A stretch of DNA of 64,000 bases from the NCBI RefSeq assembly GCF_000953135.1, contig NZ_LN614827.1:3767501-3831500 (forward strand), read 5' to 3'. The number at the start of each line of letters is the position of its first letter. Position 1 is the first letter of the stretch. The DNA comes from Legionella fallonii LLAP-10. GTDB taxonomy: Bacteria > Pseudomonadota > Gammaproteobacteria > Legionellales > Legionellaceae. This document shows, one piece after another, positions 10,801 through 19,517 of this stretch. The position numbers were made by a program, and so were the translations under genes. The notes beneath the pieces are model-generated. The model made no database searches. It was not told where the DNA came from and saw nothing but the letters and a program-made list of their open reading frames with translations.

Positions 10801-11006
10801 TAATGACTGCTTTAGCGATGATTATCGGCATGATGCCCATGGCTCTTGGGCTTGGTGATGGAGGAGAACAAAATGCTCCATTAGGGCGTGCCGTGATAGG
10901 TGGATTATCTTTTGCCACTGTCTCCACGCTCTTTTTCGTCCCTTCTGTTTTTTATGTCATTCACCATCGCAGATTAAAGGCAAAGCAAAGGAAAGAACAT
11001 GATTAA
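7839..11006 (+). CDS. RND efflux transporter, inner-membrane permease
   Basis: A 1055-residue permease of the AcrB/MexB-type RND superfamily, of normal length. It has an N-terminal transmembrane helix, a first porter domain beginning MRTPTDIFPDINIP, the central transmembrane block containing GILVDDATVAIENI (the Asp-Asp pair of the proton relay), a second porter domain, and a C-terminal block of six helices. It drives proton-coupled export of drugs or other amphipathic compounds; the substrate cannot be read from sequence. It is first in a three-gene operon with the order permease-adaptor-outer-membrane factor, and overlaps the adaptor gene by 8 bases. Confidence 0.93.
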   Translation: MWIVWIALSRPYTFIVLALMLLIIGPLAIMRTPTDIFPDINIPVVSVVWNYTGLPPDEMGNRITSVFERAVTTTVNDIEHIESESLIGVSVIKLFFQPDVNVDMALSQVTAIAQTMLRNLPPGTLPPLILSYKASTVPVLQLVLSSATLPEQNLNDLGNNFIRTQLATVQGAALPYPYGGKTRQIQVDLDPQAMQTYGLSAQGVNAAILAQNLILPAGTQKIGQYEYIVKLNGSPLKAEELNDVPVKTTPGRVLYVRDVAHVRDGFAPQTNIVRVNGERAVMMSIQKTGNASTLDIVSRIKDLIPKIKESLPNGLNLTLLADQSIFVTAAIKGVIVEGVIAAALTGLMILLFLGSWRSTLIITLSIPLSVIASITLLSALGQTINIMTLGGLALAVGILVDDATVAIENINWNLEQGKEVEQAILDGAKQIAIPALVSTLCICIVFVPMFYLGGVAQYLFVPLAEAVIFAMLASYILSRTLVATLAKYLLKPHDLIKEHQQTNNRFVRFHNAFEEKFEAFRKRYYALLSRVLENASLFIGGFLAFVVVSIVLLWPWLGADFFPNVDAGQIKLHIRAPTGTRVEETARLVDNIDTQIRRIIPEKDLDNIVDNIGLPVSGINLSYSNSAPVGPADADILISLKDGHKPTPDYVKTLRTELQEKFPGVSFAFLPADIVNQIINFGLSSPIDLQIIGLKEEENTKYADRLLKRLKLVPGLVDVRIRQANNYPEFMVTVDRSKASELGFTQYDVASDLLITLSGSFQTTPTFWLSPQNGVSYPIVTQAPQYVMDSLQALRNVPISNINAPNQAQILGALSTIKRINGPVVESHYNVQPVIDIFAAVQDRDLKSVANDINEILEQTKKEVPKGSSVVVRGQIQTQHHSFNGLYWGLIFSILLVYLLIVINFQSWTDPFIIITALPAAIAGITWMLFMTFTPLSVPALTGAIMCMGVATANSILIVSFAREHLVETNNPFEAALEAGKTRLRPVLMTALAMIIGMMPMALGLGDGGEQNAPLGRAVIGGLSFATVSTLFFVPSVFYVIHHRRLKAKQRKEHD

Positions 11007-12144
11007 ACGAATGCATACACAAATCAAAAAATCATCAAATCCGCGTATCACAATAATCATTGCTCTTATTAGTCTGTTTGTTTTGATCGTTATTGCTTGT
11101 CGCATCTATGCAGCTATTGTTTTACGTAACGAAACTAAATTCAATGCCATCCCTGTGGTGGCTACTATTTCACCCCAACAGGTTACAGGGACCGAAAGAA
11201 TAATTTTACCTGGCAACGTACAAGCCTGGCATGAAGCGACCATTTATGCACGGACTAACGGCTATATAAAAAAATGGTATGTCGATATAGGCAGTCACGT
11301 TAAAAAAGGAGATTTACTCGCTGTTATTGAAACACCTGAACTTGATGCTCAATATGCACAAGCAAAGTCGGACTTAAACACTGCTATAGCAAACAATAAC
11401 TTAGCTCAGTCAACAGCGAAACGATGGTTAAATTTATTAAAAACTGATTCAGTTTCTAAACAGGAAACCGATGAAAAAGTCAGCTCCGCAATCGCATTAC
11501 AGGCTGTGGTGGCATCGGCGCAAGCGAATGTTGAACGCTTAAAAGAATTAGTTAGTTTTGAACGTGTTATCGCACCTTTTGATGGGGTGATTACCTCTCG
11601 AACTACAGATATTGGCGCATTAATTAATGCCGGTAGTAGCCTAAATGGAGTTGCCCTATTTAAATTATCACAGACGGATCCGTTAAGAATCTACGTTAAT
11701 ATACCGCAGAATTACAGTTCCCGCATAACCCCGAATATGGCTGTTACCTTAACCTTTGCAGAACATCCAGGACAGGTTTTTCCGGCAAAACTAATAGATA
11801 GCGCTCAAGCTATTGACCCAGCCTCATTTACTTTATTAGCCCAATTTTGCGCAGAAAATAAAAAAGGGATTTTGCTCCCTGGTGGATACACCGAAGTCAC
11901 GTTTAACTTTCCTGTATTAGCAACCACTGTTAGATTACCAGTCAATGCCCTTCTTTTTCGAGCAGAGGGGTTACAAGTAGCTATTGTGGACAAAAACAAC
12001 AAAGTGGTGTTGAAGTCCATTAAAATAAGCCGTGATTTTGGCTCCGAGGTTGAAATTGAATCAGGAATAACCCCTAAAGATAAAATCATTATAAATCCTC
12101 CGGACTCTATATTGGCAGGAGAACAAATACGAGTTGCCTCATGA
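10999..12144 (+). CDS. RND efflux periplasmic adaptor subunit (membrane fusion protein)
   Basis: A 381-residue adaptor that bridges the RND pump and outer-membrane channel. It has an N-terminal membrane anchor (about residues 17-40), a split lipoyl domain (YARTNGYIKKWYVDIGSHVK and VIAPFDGVITSRTTDIG), a helical hairpin of about 75 residues between the halves, then beta-barrel and membrane-proximal domains. The start lies inside the permease gene behind AAGGAAAG, and its stop overlaps the next gene by 4 bases, so the three subunits are translationally coupled. Confidence 0.92.
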   Translation: MIKRMHTQIKKSSNPRITIIIALISLFVLIVIACRIYAAIVLRNETKFNAIPVVATISPQQVTGTERIILPGNVQAWHEATIYARTNGYIKKWYVDIGSHVKKGDLLAVIETPELDAQYAQAKSDLNTAIANNNLAQSTAKRWLNLLKTDSVSKQETDEKVSSAIALQAVVASAQANVERLKELVSFERVIAPFDGVITSRTTDIGALINAGSSLNGVALFKLSQTDPLRIYVNIPQNYSSRITPNMAVTLTFAEHPGQVFPAKLIDSAQAIDPASFTLLAQFCAENKKGILLPGGYTEVTFNFPVLATTVRLPVNALLFRAEGLQVAIVDKNNKVVLKSIKISRDFGSEVEIESGITPKDKIIINPPDSILAGEQIRVAS

Positions 12145-13616
12145 GAAAAATAGCTGCACTAGCGACATTGGCATTTGCTCTGAATAGTTGCAACCTAGCA
12201 CCTACTTATCAACGACCTTTTATGCCAGTTCCCGATCATTTTAAAGAAACGGGAAAATGGGTTCCTGTTAAAATTGCTCCCCCACAAGGCACACCAGGCC
12301 CTTGGTGGCTAGTATTTCATGATCGCACATTAAACGAACTAGAAGAAAATATCATTCCTGCAAACCAAGATTTGAAAGCAGCATTCGCCCGTTATCAAGA
12401 AGCCAGTGCTTTAGCTCAAGTAGCGCGAGCCGCCTTATTCCCAACCATTGAAGCAATATCTAATGCATCGAGGCAGAAAACCTCTGTGACTATGGCTAAT
12501 CCCAGCACTATGCCTATTTATAATAATTATTTACTTGGTGCTGATCTAGATTATGAAATTGATGTATGGGGAAGTGTACGTAATGCAGTGAAACAAGGTA
12601 AAGCCCTTGCCAAAGCAAGTGAAGCAGATCTTGCTGCTGCCACTTTAAGCTTACATGCAGCTCTTGCGAATAACTATTTCTCTTTAAGGGCAGCAGATGA
12701 ATCACAACGAATTTTAGACACTACGGTAGTTGCATATCAAAAAGCTCTTTATTTAACAAAGCAACGACATAAAGGCGGAGCCGCACCAATTGCCGATGTT
12801 GATGAGGCAGAAACTCAACTAGAAAATGCGAAAACAATGGCAGCGGATATACGTTTACAACGTGCCCAACTGGAACACGCCATTGCAATTCTCATTGGTA
12901 AATTTCCAGCAGATTTTTCCTTACCCCCAGGGAAATTACCTAGAGACTATATAAGTGTTTCTCCTGATTTACCGTCTACTCTTTTAGAGCGTAGACCTGA
13001 TATTGTAGCGGCAGAACTACGGGTGGAAGCAGCAAATGCTAACATAGGCATTGCCCGTGCCGCCTTTTTCCCTCAATTCAATTTGTCTGGAATTCTAGGT
13101 GTTCAAAGCAAAACGTTATCTAATCTTTTCTCTAAGCCCAGCCTATTCTGGGCTATTGGTCCAGCTACATCTCTATCATTGATTCAACCAACAGCATCTA
13201 TGATTCTTTTTGATGGAGGGAAACTATCGGGGTTATTAAGACAAGCCAATGCTAGTTATTTTGAAACAGTGGCTAATTATCGCCAAACCGTATTAACCGC
13301 TGTGCAAGAGGTTGAAGATTACTTAGTCGCCATAAGGCAGCTAGATAAAGAAAAGCGCACGGCTATCGCTGCAACAAAAGCCGCACAACGAGCTTTGGTC
13401 CAATCCAAATATAGATATATTGGCGGCGTCATTACCTTTCTCGAAGTAGTCGTTGTCGAAAATACAGCCCTACAAACGGAACTTGCAGAAGTCAATATAC
13501 GCCTAAGAAGGCAAACAGCCAGTGTTCAATTGATCAAGGCATTAGGTGGGGGATGGTTCATTACGCCACCTGACAAACCAAAGGCTCACCAGCATAAGCA
13601 GAAAAGCCTCTCATAA
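12141..13616 (+). CDS. RND efflux outer-membrane lipoprotein, NodT family
   Basis: A 491-residue TolC/OprM-type channel. The N-terminus is a lipoprotein signal ending in a lipobox (LNSC, Cys about residue 16), followed by the family's typical GPWWLVFHDRTLNELE and two repeated OEP domains with long helices. The second repeat contains the diagnostic LLERRPDIVAAELRVEAANANIG. Length is normal. It completes the tripartite pump encoded by the operon from 7839. Confidence 0.93.
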   Translation: MRKIAALATLAFALNSCNLAPTYQRPFMPVPDHFKETGKWVPVKIAPPQGTPGPWWLVFHDRTLNELEENIIPANQDLKAAFARYQEASALAQVARAALFPTIEAISNASRQKTSVTMANPSTMPIYNNYLLGADLDYEIDVWGSVRNAVKQGKALAKASEADLAAATLSLHAALANNYFSLRAADESQRILDTTVVAYQKALYLTKQRHKGGAAPIADVDEAETQLENAKTMAADIRLQRAQLEHAIAILIGKFPADFSLPPGKLPRDYISVSPDLPSTLLERRPDIVAAELRVEAANANIGIARAAFFPQFNLSGILGVQSKTLSNLFSKPSLFWAIGPATSLSLIQPTASMILFDGGKLSGLLRQANASYFETVANYRQTVLTAVQEVEDYLVAIRQLDKEKRTAIAATKAAQRALVQSKYRYIGGVITFLEVVVVENTALQTELAEVNIRLRRQTASVQLIKALGGGWFITPPDKPKAHQHKQKSLS

Positions 13617-13718
13617 AAGTAGGTATGATTGGTGGGGAAAACAGAGGAAATCTCGGTGTCGGGCAATTTGTTGCCCGGCGAAACCATCTCTTGAAAACTC
13701 CAGACTTAAAAACGCTAA

Positions 13719-13764
13719 TTTCGGATAAGACAGCATCTACATTATCCCGCGATCTTATCCGAAA
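13719..13764. repeat. 12-bp perfect inverted repeat
   Basis: TTTCGGATAAGA at 13719-13730 is repeated as its exact reverse complement at 13753-13764, with a 22-base spacer. It lies between the convergent efflux operon and the yjdM-like gene. The long spacer and lack of a T tract argue against a simple intrinsic terminator; it may be an operator, a mobile-element scar or a weak bidirectional terminator. Confidence 0.6.
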
Positions 13765-13777
13765 GGGGTAAGTACGA

Positions 13778-14119
13778 TTATCCTTTTTTAACAAATTCAG
13801 ATTTTAATTTCATAGGACCAATTCCTTCAATTTTACAATCGATATTATGGTCGCCCTCAACAAGCCTAATATTTTTGACTTTAGTTCCCACTTTGACTAC
13901 TGCCGAAGAGCCTTTGACTTTCAAATCTTTTATGACAGTAATAGAGTCACCATTTTGTAATATATTACCATGCGCATCTTTAACAAGAAGGGCCTGTTCA
14001 TGTGCCATTTCACGTTCTTCTAAAGACCATTCGTGACTGCATTCTGGACAAACAAAAAGTGAACCGTCGCGATAAGTATATTCTGAATTGCATTCTGGAC
14101 AATTAGGAGCAGTATCCAT
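13778..14119 (-). CDS. yjdM: YjdM (PhnA-like) zinc-ribbon protein
   Basis: A 113-residue protein with an N-terminal zinc ribbon (CPEC ... CPEC, about residues 8-11 and 28-31) and a C-terminal beta domain with [19 protein letters not shown] and the ending [11 protein letters not shown]. These are hallmarks of the YjdM family, formerly called PhnA because it maps near the E. coli phosphonate operon. Length matches the family. No phosphonate genes are nearby, and the role of the protein is not well established. Confidence 0.92.
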   Translation of the reverse strand: MDTAPNCPECNSEYTYRDGSLFVCPECSHEWSLEEREMAHEQALLVKDAHGNILQNGDSITVIKDLKVKGSSAVVKVGTKVKNIRLVEGDHNIDCKIEGIGPMKLKSEFVKKG

Positions 14120-14208
14120 ATTATTCTCAATTAGTTGATTGTTTTATGCATTGTACCCTTTTGGCAATTGATGTCCAATAATAGTGCCGCCCTAGAACGA
14201 ATATCTAG

Positions 14209-14916
14209 CTAAAAATTATAATTACTTTTCTGTGAGGAAAAGCTAGCCTCTCGATGCGCATCACGATTTTTTCGTTTTCGCTCTTTAATACCCGCGAAAA
14301 ACTGCTCACGCCTTTTTTCCCGACACTGTTCATGGAGTGCTGTCCAATCCACTTCTTTAGGATGTTTACGTGATGAAAGCTCTCCTAAAGATTCCTCTCT
14401 ACTAAAAAGAATATAGGCTGTATCTCTTGCTTGTATTTTTTGATTTCCTTTGACAGCCCATAATATACCTTTATGATCAGCACCAAAAAGAGAACCACCA
14501 TAACTGAAAATAGGCATTCCTGAGCGCAATAAGTGAGTACGAAATAAACTGGCCAGAGCCTTGTTCTTGTGGTCACTGCCACAACAATAGCAATGAATGG
14601 CAGAAATCTGATGAGCAACAATTAAAAAATCACTATTAAATCGTGCAGCAACCTCTTTGATATCAAGCCAATTGGTCTTAGAGAAGTCAGAGTTATTTGC
14701 TAATTGGTTAGGATGTTCATCCGCTCCATGAGCGCAAATAAAAATCTCCAACGGCTCATTTGCAAGTAGTGCCGTATCTAAGTCAGAATCATCGCCATAA
14801 AAAATGATACGTATGGGATGAGAGGAGTTCAATTGATGATTTTTTTTCCAATGCTCAACTGATGAAGTTAAGTCACCGGCAGCATGATGAGCAAAGGGAA
14901 CATACAGAACGATCAT
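14209..14916 (-). CDS. Uncharacterised protein with a caspase-like (clan CD) His/Cys pattern
   Basis: A 235-residue protein with no signal peptide. Two features recall clan CD cysteine peptidases. A hydrophobic strand ends in His-Gly (EIFICAHGAD, His about 63). About 45 residues later another strand ends in a Cys cluster (AIHCYCCGSD, Cys 109, 111 and 112). The C-terminal 60 residues are very rich in Lys, Arg and Glu. This dyad spacing is as expected for a caspase/C80-like fold, but the call is by eye. It could instead be an unrelated Rossmann-like protein. It is transcribed alone, with 89 bases to the next gene. Confidence 0.6.
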   Translation of the reverse strand: MIVLYVPFAHHAAGDLTSSVEHWKKNHQLNSSHPIRIIFYGDDSDLDTALLANEPLEIFICAHGADEHPNQLANNSDFSKTNWLDIKEVAARFNSDFLIVAHQISAIHCYCCGSDHKNKALASLFRTHLLRSGMPIFSYGGSLFGADHKGILWAVKGNQKIQARDTAYILFSREESLGELSSRKHPKEVDWTALHEQCREKRREQFFAGIKERKRKNRDAHREASFSSQKSNYNF

Positions 14917-15166
14917 AACAAATTCTCAATCTAAAAGTACTAATATTACACAAAAAAGCTTAACATATTATTATTTCACCAATAACTAAGCGATTAGTTG
15001 TATACTATTTTCACGGTTGATTATTTAGACGTATTTATCTAATATCAGCCGACGTATTGAGTTTGAGAGCAAAACGTCTTTGGCTTCAGTGATTCAAACT
15101 TGTCGCATGATGGATGCTCTTATAACACTCTATAATGAGCCATTTATAAAAAATTAAAGGATTAAC

Positions 15167-15538
15167 ATGTTAAAAAATATACTTCTCCCAATATCATTTA
15201 GTCTTGCAACATTTATACCTCATTCCAGTTATTCTGCCCCTGTTTTTGATGATGCCTCTCTATCAAGCCAGTGTCATGTTTTGGCCAAACACCTTGGGGA
15301 AATAAAAGAAAGCCAAAAAAGAGCCTCCTGCTCTTATAAGCTCTATATGTCTGGTATTTATGTTGATAATTCTGGTGATAAAATAATAGAAAAACAATAC
15401 TCTAATGCCACAGAATGCCTAAACGATGCTATTGAGTTTTTAATTTTTGCGCAAAAATTTAATTGTGAACGACTTGCTGAAATTACTGAAATAAAAAAAG
15501 AATTAATCCAAATTAAACGACAAATAAGAGACAAGTAA
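15167..15538 (+). CDS. Small secreted protein of unknown function
   Basis: A 123-residue protein with a clear Sec signal peptide (hydrophobic segment about residues 5-20, ending in SYSAPVF). The mature part of about 100 residues has four cysteines, suggesting two disulfides in the periplasm or outside the cell, and a charged C-terminal helix (ITEIKKELIQIKRQIRDK). An AAAGGA ribosome-binding site 6 bases before the ATG supports the start. No family recognised. Confidence 0.7.
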   Translation: MLKNILLPISFSLATFIPHSSYSAPVFDDASLSSQCHVLAKHLGEIKESQKRASCSYKLYMSGIYVDNSGDKIIEKQYSNATECLNDAIEFLIFAQKFNCERLAEITEIKKELIQIKRQIRDK

Positions 15539-15609
15539 AAATTAAACTCGTACATATAAAATAGCTTCAGGTGAAAAACCCTGATGAGTTCGATAACTAA
15601 GATCAGTCC

Positions 15610-18096
15610 TTAGGGAACTTCCCAAGAGTGAGATCTAACTTGGTATTGTTTTGTTTGAATCATTATATTAATCAAGACCATTAAAAGGGCAGTAGCAAGA
15701 GGTACGGTAATAAAAAGAAACCCTGGCATTAAAAATTGACTTTTGAGCAACGCTTCTGCCAAATACCAATTGATAAAAAAAGCGGTAAAAATAGCCAATG
15801 CACCGGAGTATAAACCAATTAAAAAAGCTTCGCTGCTTCGCACCCATAATAGGGTCTTACGTCCCATTCCAAAAATTTTCAGAACCCTTGTTTCTTGTAT
15901 TTTAGTGTTGCTAAACGACAAAATAGCCAGGATAACAATAATTGTTCCAATACAGAAAGAAAACAAGGAAATAAACGTTATTGCGTTGCCTGCGCTGGTA
16001 AATACAGTCCGTATTTTACTAATGGTGTTGGTCACATCAATCAGGTTCACATTAGGAAATTGTTTGTTAATTTGCAATAACACCTTTTGTTGCTCAGAAG
16101 GTAAATAAAAACTGGTGATCATGGTTTGGGGTAATTGATTTAGTAGCCCTGGCTTAAACAACATGAAAAAATTCGGTTTAAAAGAATTCCAGTCTACTTG
16201 TCTGAAACTTGAAACGAGCACTTTTTGCTTTATATCACCAATGCTAAACAACAAAGTATCTCCTAATTTCAATTGCAACGTATCAGCAACCTCCTTATCT
16301 ACAGAAACCCAATCCACAGCAGGATCTGTTACTGTCCAGGAACCAGCAACAATCTGATTACTATCTGGCAACTGTCCCGTCCATGATAAATTAAGCTCTC
16401 TTTGTAACGCATTGATGCTTTTGACTTTCTCCCCATAGCGTTGATTAACCGGAACATTATCAACCTCTATTAATCGTCCACGAACCATAGGATAAAAGCT
16501 AACATTGTTGATATGGTTAGCTGTTAGTAAATTACTCAAGGGAGTAATCTGTTCCGGCTCAATATTGATTAAAAAATAGTTAGCGGTTTGCCCTGGTAAT
16601 TGACGCTGCCAATCACTGAGTAAATGATCTTTAAGTAAGTTCAAACTAAGTATAGCGGTTAAAGCAAGACCAATACCTATAACCTGTAACATACTATCAT
16701 GCAAGTTATGAGCAATATTAGTAAAACCAAATCGCCAATTCAAAGACAAATGGATCCCTGTTTTCATTAGGCCAACGAATAAGAACCAAAGACCTAAAAC
16801 AGCAACGCCCACAAATAGAATGCAGGCAATTAACACAGTCCAAGTAATTTTATAAGATCCTGTATATACATAAGCCATGAAGCCCAAGAGTACTAAAGCT
16901 AAGCCATATGTTACTAATAAAGTCCTTCCCCATATTACGTGCTGCTGGCGAAAAAGAGCGATAGCGCTGACCTTGCGTAATTGCCAAATAGTTCCTATAG
17001 AGAAGCTAAATAGAATGAGCATTCCCGTTGCAACACTAAGAAAAAAAGGACGCAAGGAGAAATGTTGTTCTGTTTGCGGCAAAAGACCACCAAGCCAATT
17101 GATGAGTAACGGTTGAAATGAATAACCTAGGGCGGCGCCGAGTAGACAAGCAATAAGACCCAAAAAAACAATATTAGATATGTACAAGCGCATTATTTGA
17201 CCTTGAGAGGCGCCAAAACAACGTAATAAAGCCACTTGTTTTAAATGTCTCTGGCAGTAACGCAATGAGGACATACTGATGGCAACTCCGGCAAGAATCA
17301 TACTCAATACGGTGCTTAAGTTAAGGTAATTTAGGGTATGCTCTATAGTTTCTGTAACTCGTTGATTTCTATTTTGGCTGTCTAGCCATTGTTGTTTATC
17401 AACAGACTGCTTGTTTAAAAAACTCTGTATTTCTGTCAATTGCTTTTGAGTACCATTCAGTAACCAGTTGTAATTCACATTACTGCCACGCTGTATCACT
17501 TCTGTTTTTGCTACATCAGCCCAATTAATAATGATACGCGGAGCAATTGCAAACCAGTCGCCAATCTGTCCTGGTTGATCACGGATCACCCCGGTAATTT
17601 TAAAACGAGAAGCGCCTATTTGAATTGTCTGCCCTATCCTTGTTGCCAATATGGAGAAAAGTCTTGGTTCTAACCACACAGTGCCAGGACTGGGAGCCTT
17701 ATTTTGCTCTGTTCCAGACAAGTCGGAAAGAGTATTCGCTATTTTTAGAACACCTCGCAAAGGATAAGGAGAAGAGACAGCTTTTACTTGTACAAGCTGT
17801 AATTGCTCTTGATATATTGCCATACTGGAGAAAGAAAGAGCGACGGTTTGTTTTAAGCCAATTTCCTGTGATTTTTGAATCCATTCTAACTTAATAGGCG
17901 ATTTGCTAGTCAATATAGCATCTGCGCCAAGCATATTGACAGCACTTTGCTCCAATTGCATTGAAACCATTGCGGTAAAATTGTTTACTGCGCCAATGCA
18001 GGCCACAGCGACTATCAGTGCGATAAATAATAAAGTCAGCTCGCGGCTACGCCATTCGCGTATCATTGCCTTGATGAGGAAAGAAAATTTTAACAC
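15610..18096 (-). CDS. ybbP: ABC transporter permease, YbbP/FtsX-like family
   Basis: A protein of about 828 residues with the MacB/FtsX-type permease architecture duplicated as in YbbP. There is one N-terminal membrane helix, a large periplasmic region, four central helices, a second periplasmic region and a final set of helices with GMGRKTLLWVRSSEAFLIG. It pairs with the ATPase gene immediately upstream. I prefer the GTG at 18096, which has GGGAG 6 bases upstream and lines up with known YbbP N-termini (IREWRSRELTLL); the longer frame to 18123 would overlap ybbA by 34 bases. YbbAP has been linked to lipid or hydrophobic substrate handling with the adjacent esterase TesA. Confidence 0.9.
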   Translation of the reverse strand: MLKFSFLIKAMIREWRSRELTLLFIALIVAVACIGAVNNFTAMVSMQLEQSAVNMLGADAILTSKSPIKLEWIQKSQEIGLKQTVALSFSSMAIYQEQLQLVQVKAVSSPYPLRGVLKIANTLSDLSGTEQNKAPSPGTVWLEPRLFSILATRIGQTIQIGASRFKITGVIRDQPGQIGDWFAIAPRIIINWADVAKTEVIQRGSNVNYNWLLNGTQKQLTEIQSFLNKQSVDKQQWLDSQNRNQRVTETIEHTLNYLNLSTVLSMILAGVAISMSSLRYCQRHLKQVALLRCFGASQGQIMRLYISNIVFLGLIACLLGAALGYSFQPLLINWLGGLLPQTEQHFSLRPFFLSVATGMLILFSFSIGTIWQLRKVSAIALFRQQHVIWGRTLLVTYGLALVLLGFMAYVYTGSYKITWTVLIACILFVGVAVLGLWFLFVGLMKTGIHLSLNWRFGFTNIAHNLHDSMLQVIGIGLALTAILSLNLLKDHLLSDWQRQLPGQTANYFLINIEPEQITPLSNLLTANHINNVSFYPMVRGRLIEVDNVPVNQRYGEKVKSINALQRELNLSWTGQLPDSNQIVAGSWTVTDPAVDWVSVDKEVADTLQLKLGDTLLFSIGDIKQKVLVSSFRQVDWNSFKPNFFMLFKPGLLNQLPQTMITSFYLPSEQQKVLLQINKQFPNVNLIDVTNTISKIRTVFTSAGNAITFISLFSFCIGTIIVILAILSFSNTKIQETRVLKIFGMGRKTLLWVRSSEAFLIGLYSGALAIFTAFFINWYLAEALLKSQFLMPGFLFITVPLATALLMVLINIMIQTKQYQVRSHSWEVP

Positions 18097-18767
18097 TGTA
18101 TACTCCCATTGACCAACGGCCAATGTAATTGGCAGCGTTTAGCCAAACGCTCGTCATGAGTGACAATGACCAAGGTGGTTTGATGCTCTTCATTTAAAGC
18201 AAAAAGTAATTCAGTAATGGTTTTACCCGTACTCATATCCAAGTTGCCAGTAGGTTCATCAGCAAATAGAACTGCAGGTGAAATGGCAAATCCTCGTGCT
18301 ATAGCGACGCGTTGTTGCTCTCCCCCAGATAATTGCAAAGGAAAATGATGCGCGCGATGATGAAGCCCCACTTTGTCTAACCAAAAATTAGCGATGGGAT
18401 AAGGATCCTCCTGGCGTAGAATCTCCAGAGGCAGCATAATATTCTCCAACGCAGTAAGATTAGGAAGTAATTGAAACGATTGAAAAATAAAACCAATTCG
18501 ACGTGCTCTGAGCTTTGCCCGCTGATCTTCATCTAACAAAGTAATATCTTTGGTATCGTAAAAGATTTTACCTGAGGTCGGCAATTCGAATCCTGCCATC
18601 AAATTAAGTAAAGAGGTTTTTCCAGATCCAGAGGAACCAGTGATGGCTATAGTCACTCCGGCATTGATTTCCAAATTAATGTTTGTCAATATAGGTAAGT
18701 ATTGCTCGCCATTTTTAACTGTATAATAGATTTGTTCCAATCTTATAATTTCTTTTTGGGCCATCAT
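18090..18767 (-). CDS. ybbA: ABC transporter ATP-binding protein, YbbA/LolD-like
   Basis: An ABC ATPase of about 225 residues. It has Walker A (GSSGSGKTS), the signature LSGGEQQRVAIARG, Walker B (AVLFADEPTG) and the H-loop (VIVTHDE). It powers the permease encoded directly downstream, with a 7-base overlap. The ATG at 18767 is preceded by AGAG about 5 bases upstream and matches family N-termini. A longer in-frame start at 18803 also has a fair ribosome-binding site (GAGGTG), so the start is not certain. The start codon region overlaps the start codon of the divergent tesA. Confidence 0.92.
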   Translation of the reverse strand: MMAQKEIIRLEQIYYTVKNGEQYLPILTNINLEINAGVTIAITGSSGSGKTSLLNLMAGFELPTSGKIFYDTKDITLLDEDQRAKLRARRIGFIFQSFQLLPNLTALENIMLPLEILRQEDPYPIANFWLDKVGLHHRAHHFPLQLSGGEQQRVAIARGFAISPAVLFADEPTGNLDMSTGKTITELLFALNEEHQTTLVIVTHDERLAKRCQLHWPLVNGSIQC

Positions 18768-19374
18768 GCGATCTCTAAATTTACTCTTATTTATATTTTT
18801 CATAATAATAGCACCTCTACAAGCAAAGACTATCGTTGTGTTAGGTGACAGCTTAAGTGCTGGTTATGGTATCGATGTACAAAAGGGATGGGTTAATCTT
18901 TTAGCTGAAAAACTGCAAAAAGAAGGCGATGTTAAAGTAATTAACATCAGTACTAGTGGTGATACTACAAGCAATGGTCTAGCCAAAATACACTCCGCCT
19001 TACAAAAGTACACGCCTAAAATAATTATTATTGAGCTAGGGGCAAATGATGGCCTGCGTGGACTTCCGATTAAGCAAATGAAAAATAATTTTATTACCAT
19101 GATTACAGAAAGCCAAAAGTCCGGTGCCAAAGTTCTTTTGTTAGCAACCGATCTTCCACCTAATTATGGTCCTCAATATCTGGAACAATTTAAACACGCC
19201 TATACTGAATTAGCACAAACCTACAAAGTCGCCCTCATTCCTATGTTTTTAGAGGGGGTAGCTGGTAATGACGGGTTGATGCAAAAAGATGGCTTGCATC
19301 CTAATGAGCAAGCGCAGCAAAAAATTCTTGATAACATTTGGCCCCAATTAAAAAAATTAATTGACAGTCATTAG
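18766..19374 (+). CDS. tesA: Arylesterase / lysophospholipase L1 / thioesterase I, GDSL type
   Basis: A 202-residue TesA homologue of normal size. It has an N-terminal signal peptide (about residues 1-20), the catalytic Ser in block I (VVLGDSLSAGYGI), a Gly in block II, GANDGLRG in block III and the Asp/His pair in DGLHPNEQAQ near the C-terminus. It is a periplasmic SGNH-fold hydrolase acting on esters, thioesters or lysophospholipids. It is transcribed divergently from ybbA, a conserved neighbourhood in proteobacteria. The ATG overlaps the ybbA start on the other strand, so each promoter must lie inside the other gene. Confidence 0.93.
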   Translation: MRSLNLLLFIFFIIIAPLQAKTIVVLGDSLSAGYGIDVQKGWVNLLAEKLQKEGDVKVINISTSGDTTSNGLAKIHSALQKYTPKIIIIELGANDGLRGLPIKQMKNNFITMITESQKSGAKVLLLATDLPPNYGPQYLEQFKHAYTELAQTYKVALIPMFLEGVAGNDGLMQKDGLHPNEQAQQKILDNIWPQLKKLIDSH

Positions 19375-19401
19375 ACTTGTTTGGAAACGCTACTGATGGG
19401 G

Positions 19402-19441
19402 GGCGAATTGCTTCGTCGCTCCAGTGCACGAATCCGCATGT
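19402..19441 (-). repeat. 40-bp dispersed repeat, copy 1 (inverted relative to copy 2)
   Basis: The reverse complement of this segment matches 56807-56846 at about 33 of 40 bases, including an identical core AAGCAATTCGCC. It sits in an unusually GC-rich 140-base gap between the converging tesA and propeller genes, flanked by imperfect inverted sequences (GGGGGG near 19398 and CCCCCC near 19478). It is probably a member of a family of short mobile or structural repeats. Confidence 0.6.
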
Positions 19442-19517
19442 ATTTGCAGCCGCGCGCCGTTTCGCCCCGCATTTCATCCCCCCTCAGCGAGTTTCTGATG
19501 AGGTCTATTCATATTAA

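Noticed and set aside
10529-10927. Long antisense frame inside the RND permease
   Set aside because: It is a shadow of a strongly supported permease gene in the opposite frame.
13546-13794. Two short frames on both strands at the end of the efflux operon
   Set aside because: They overlap real genes and lack ribosome-binding sites.
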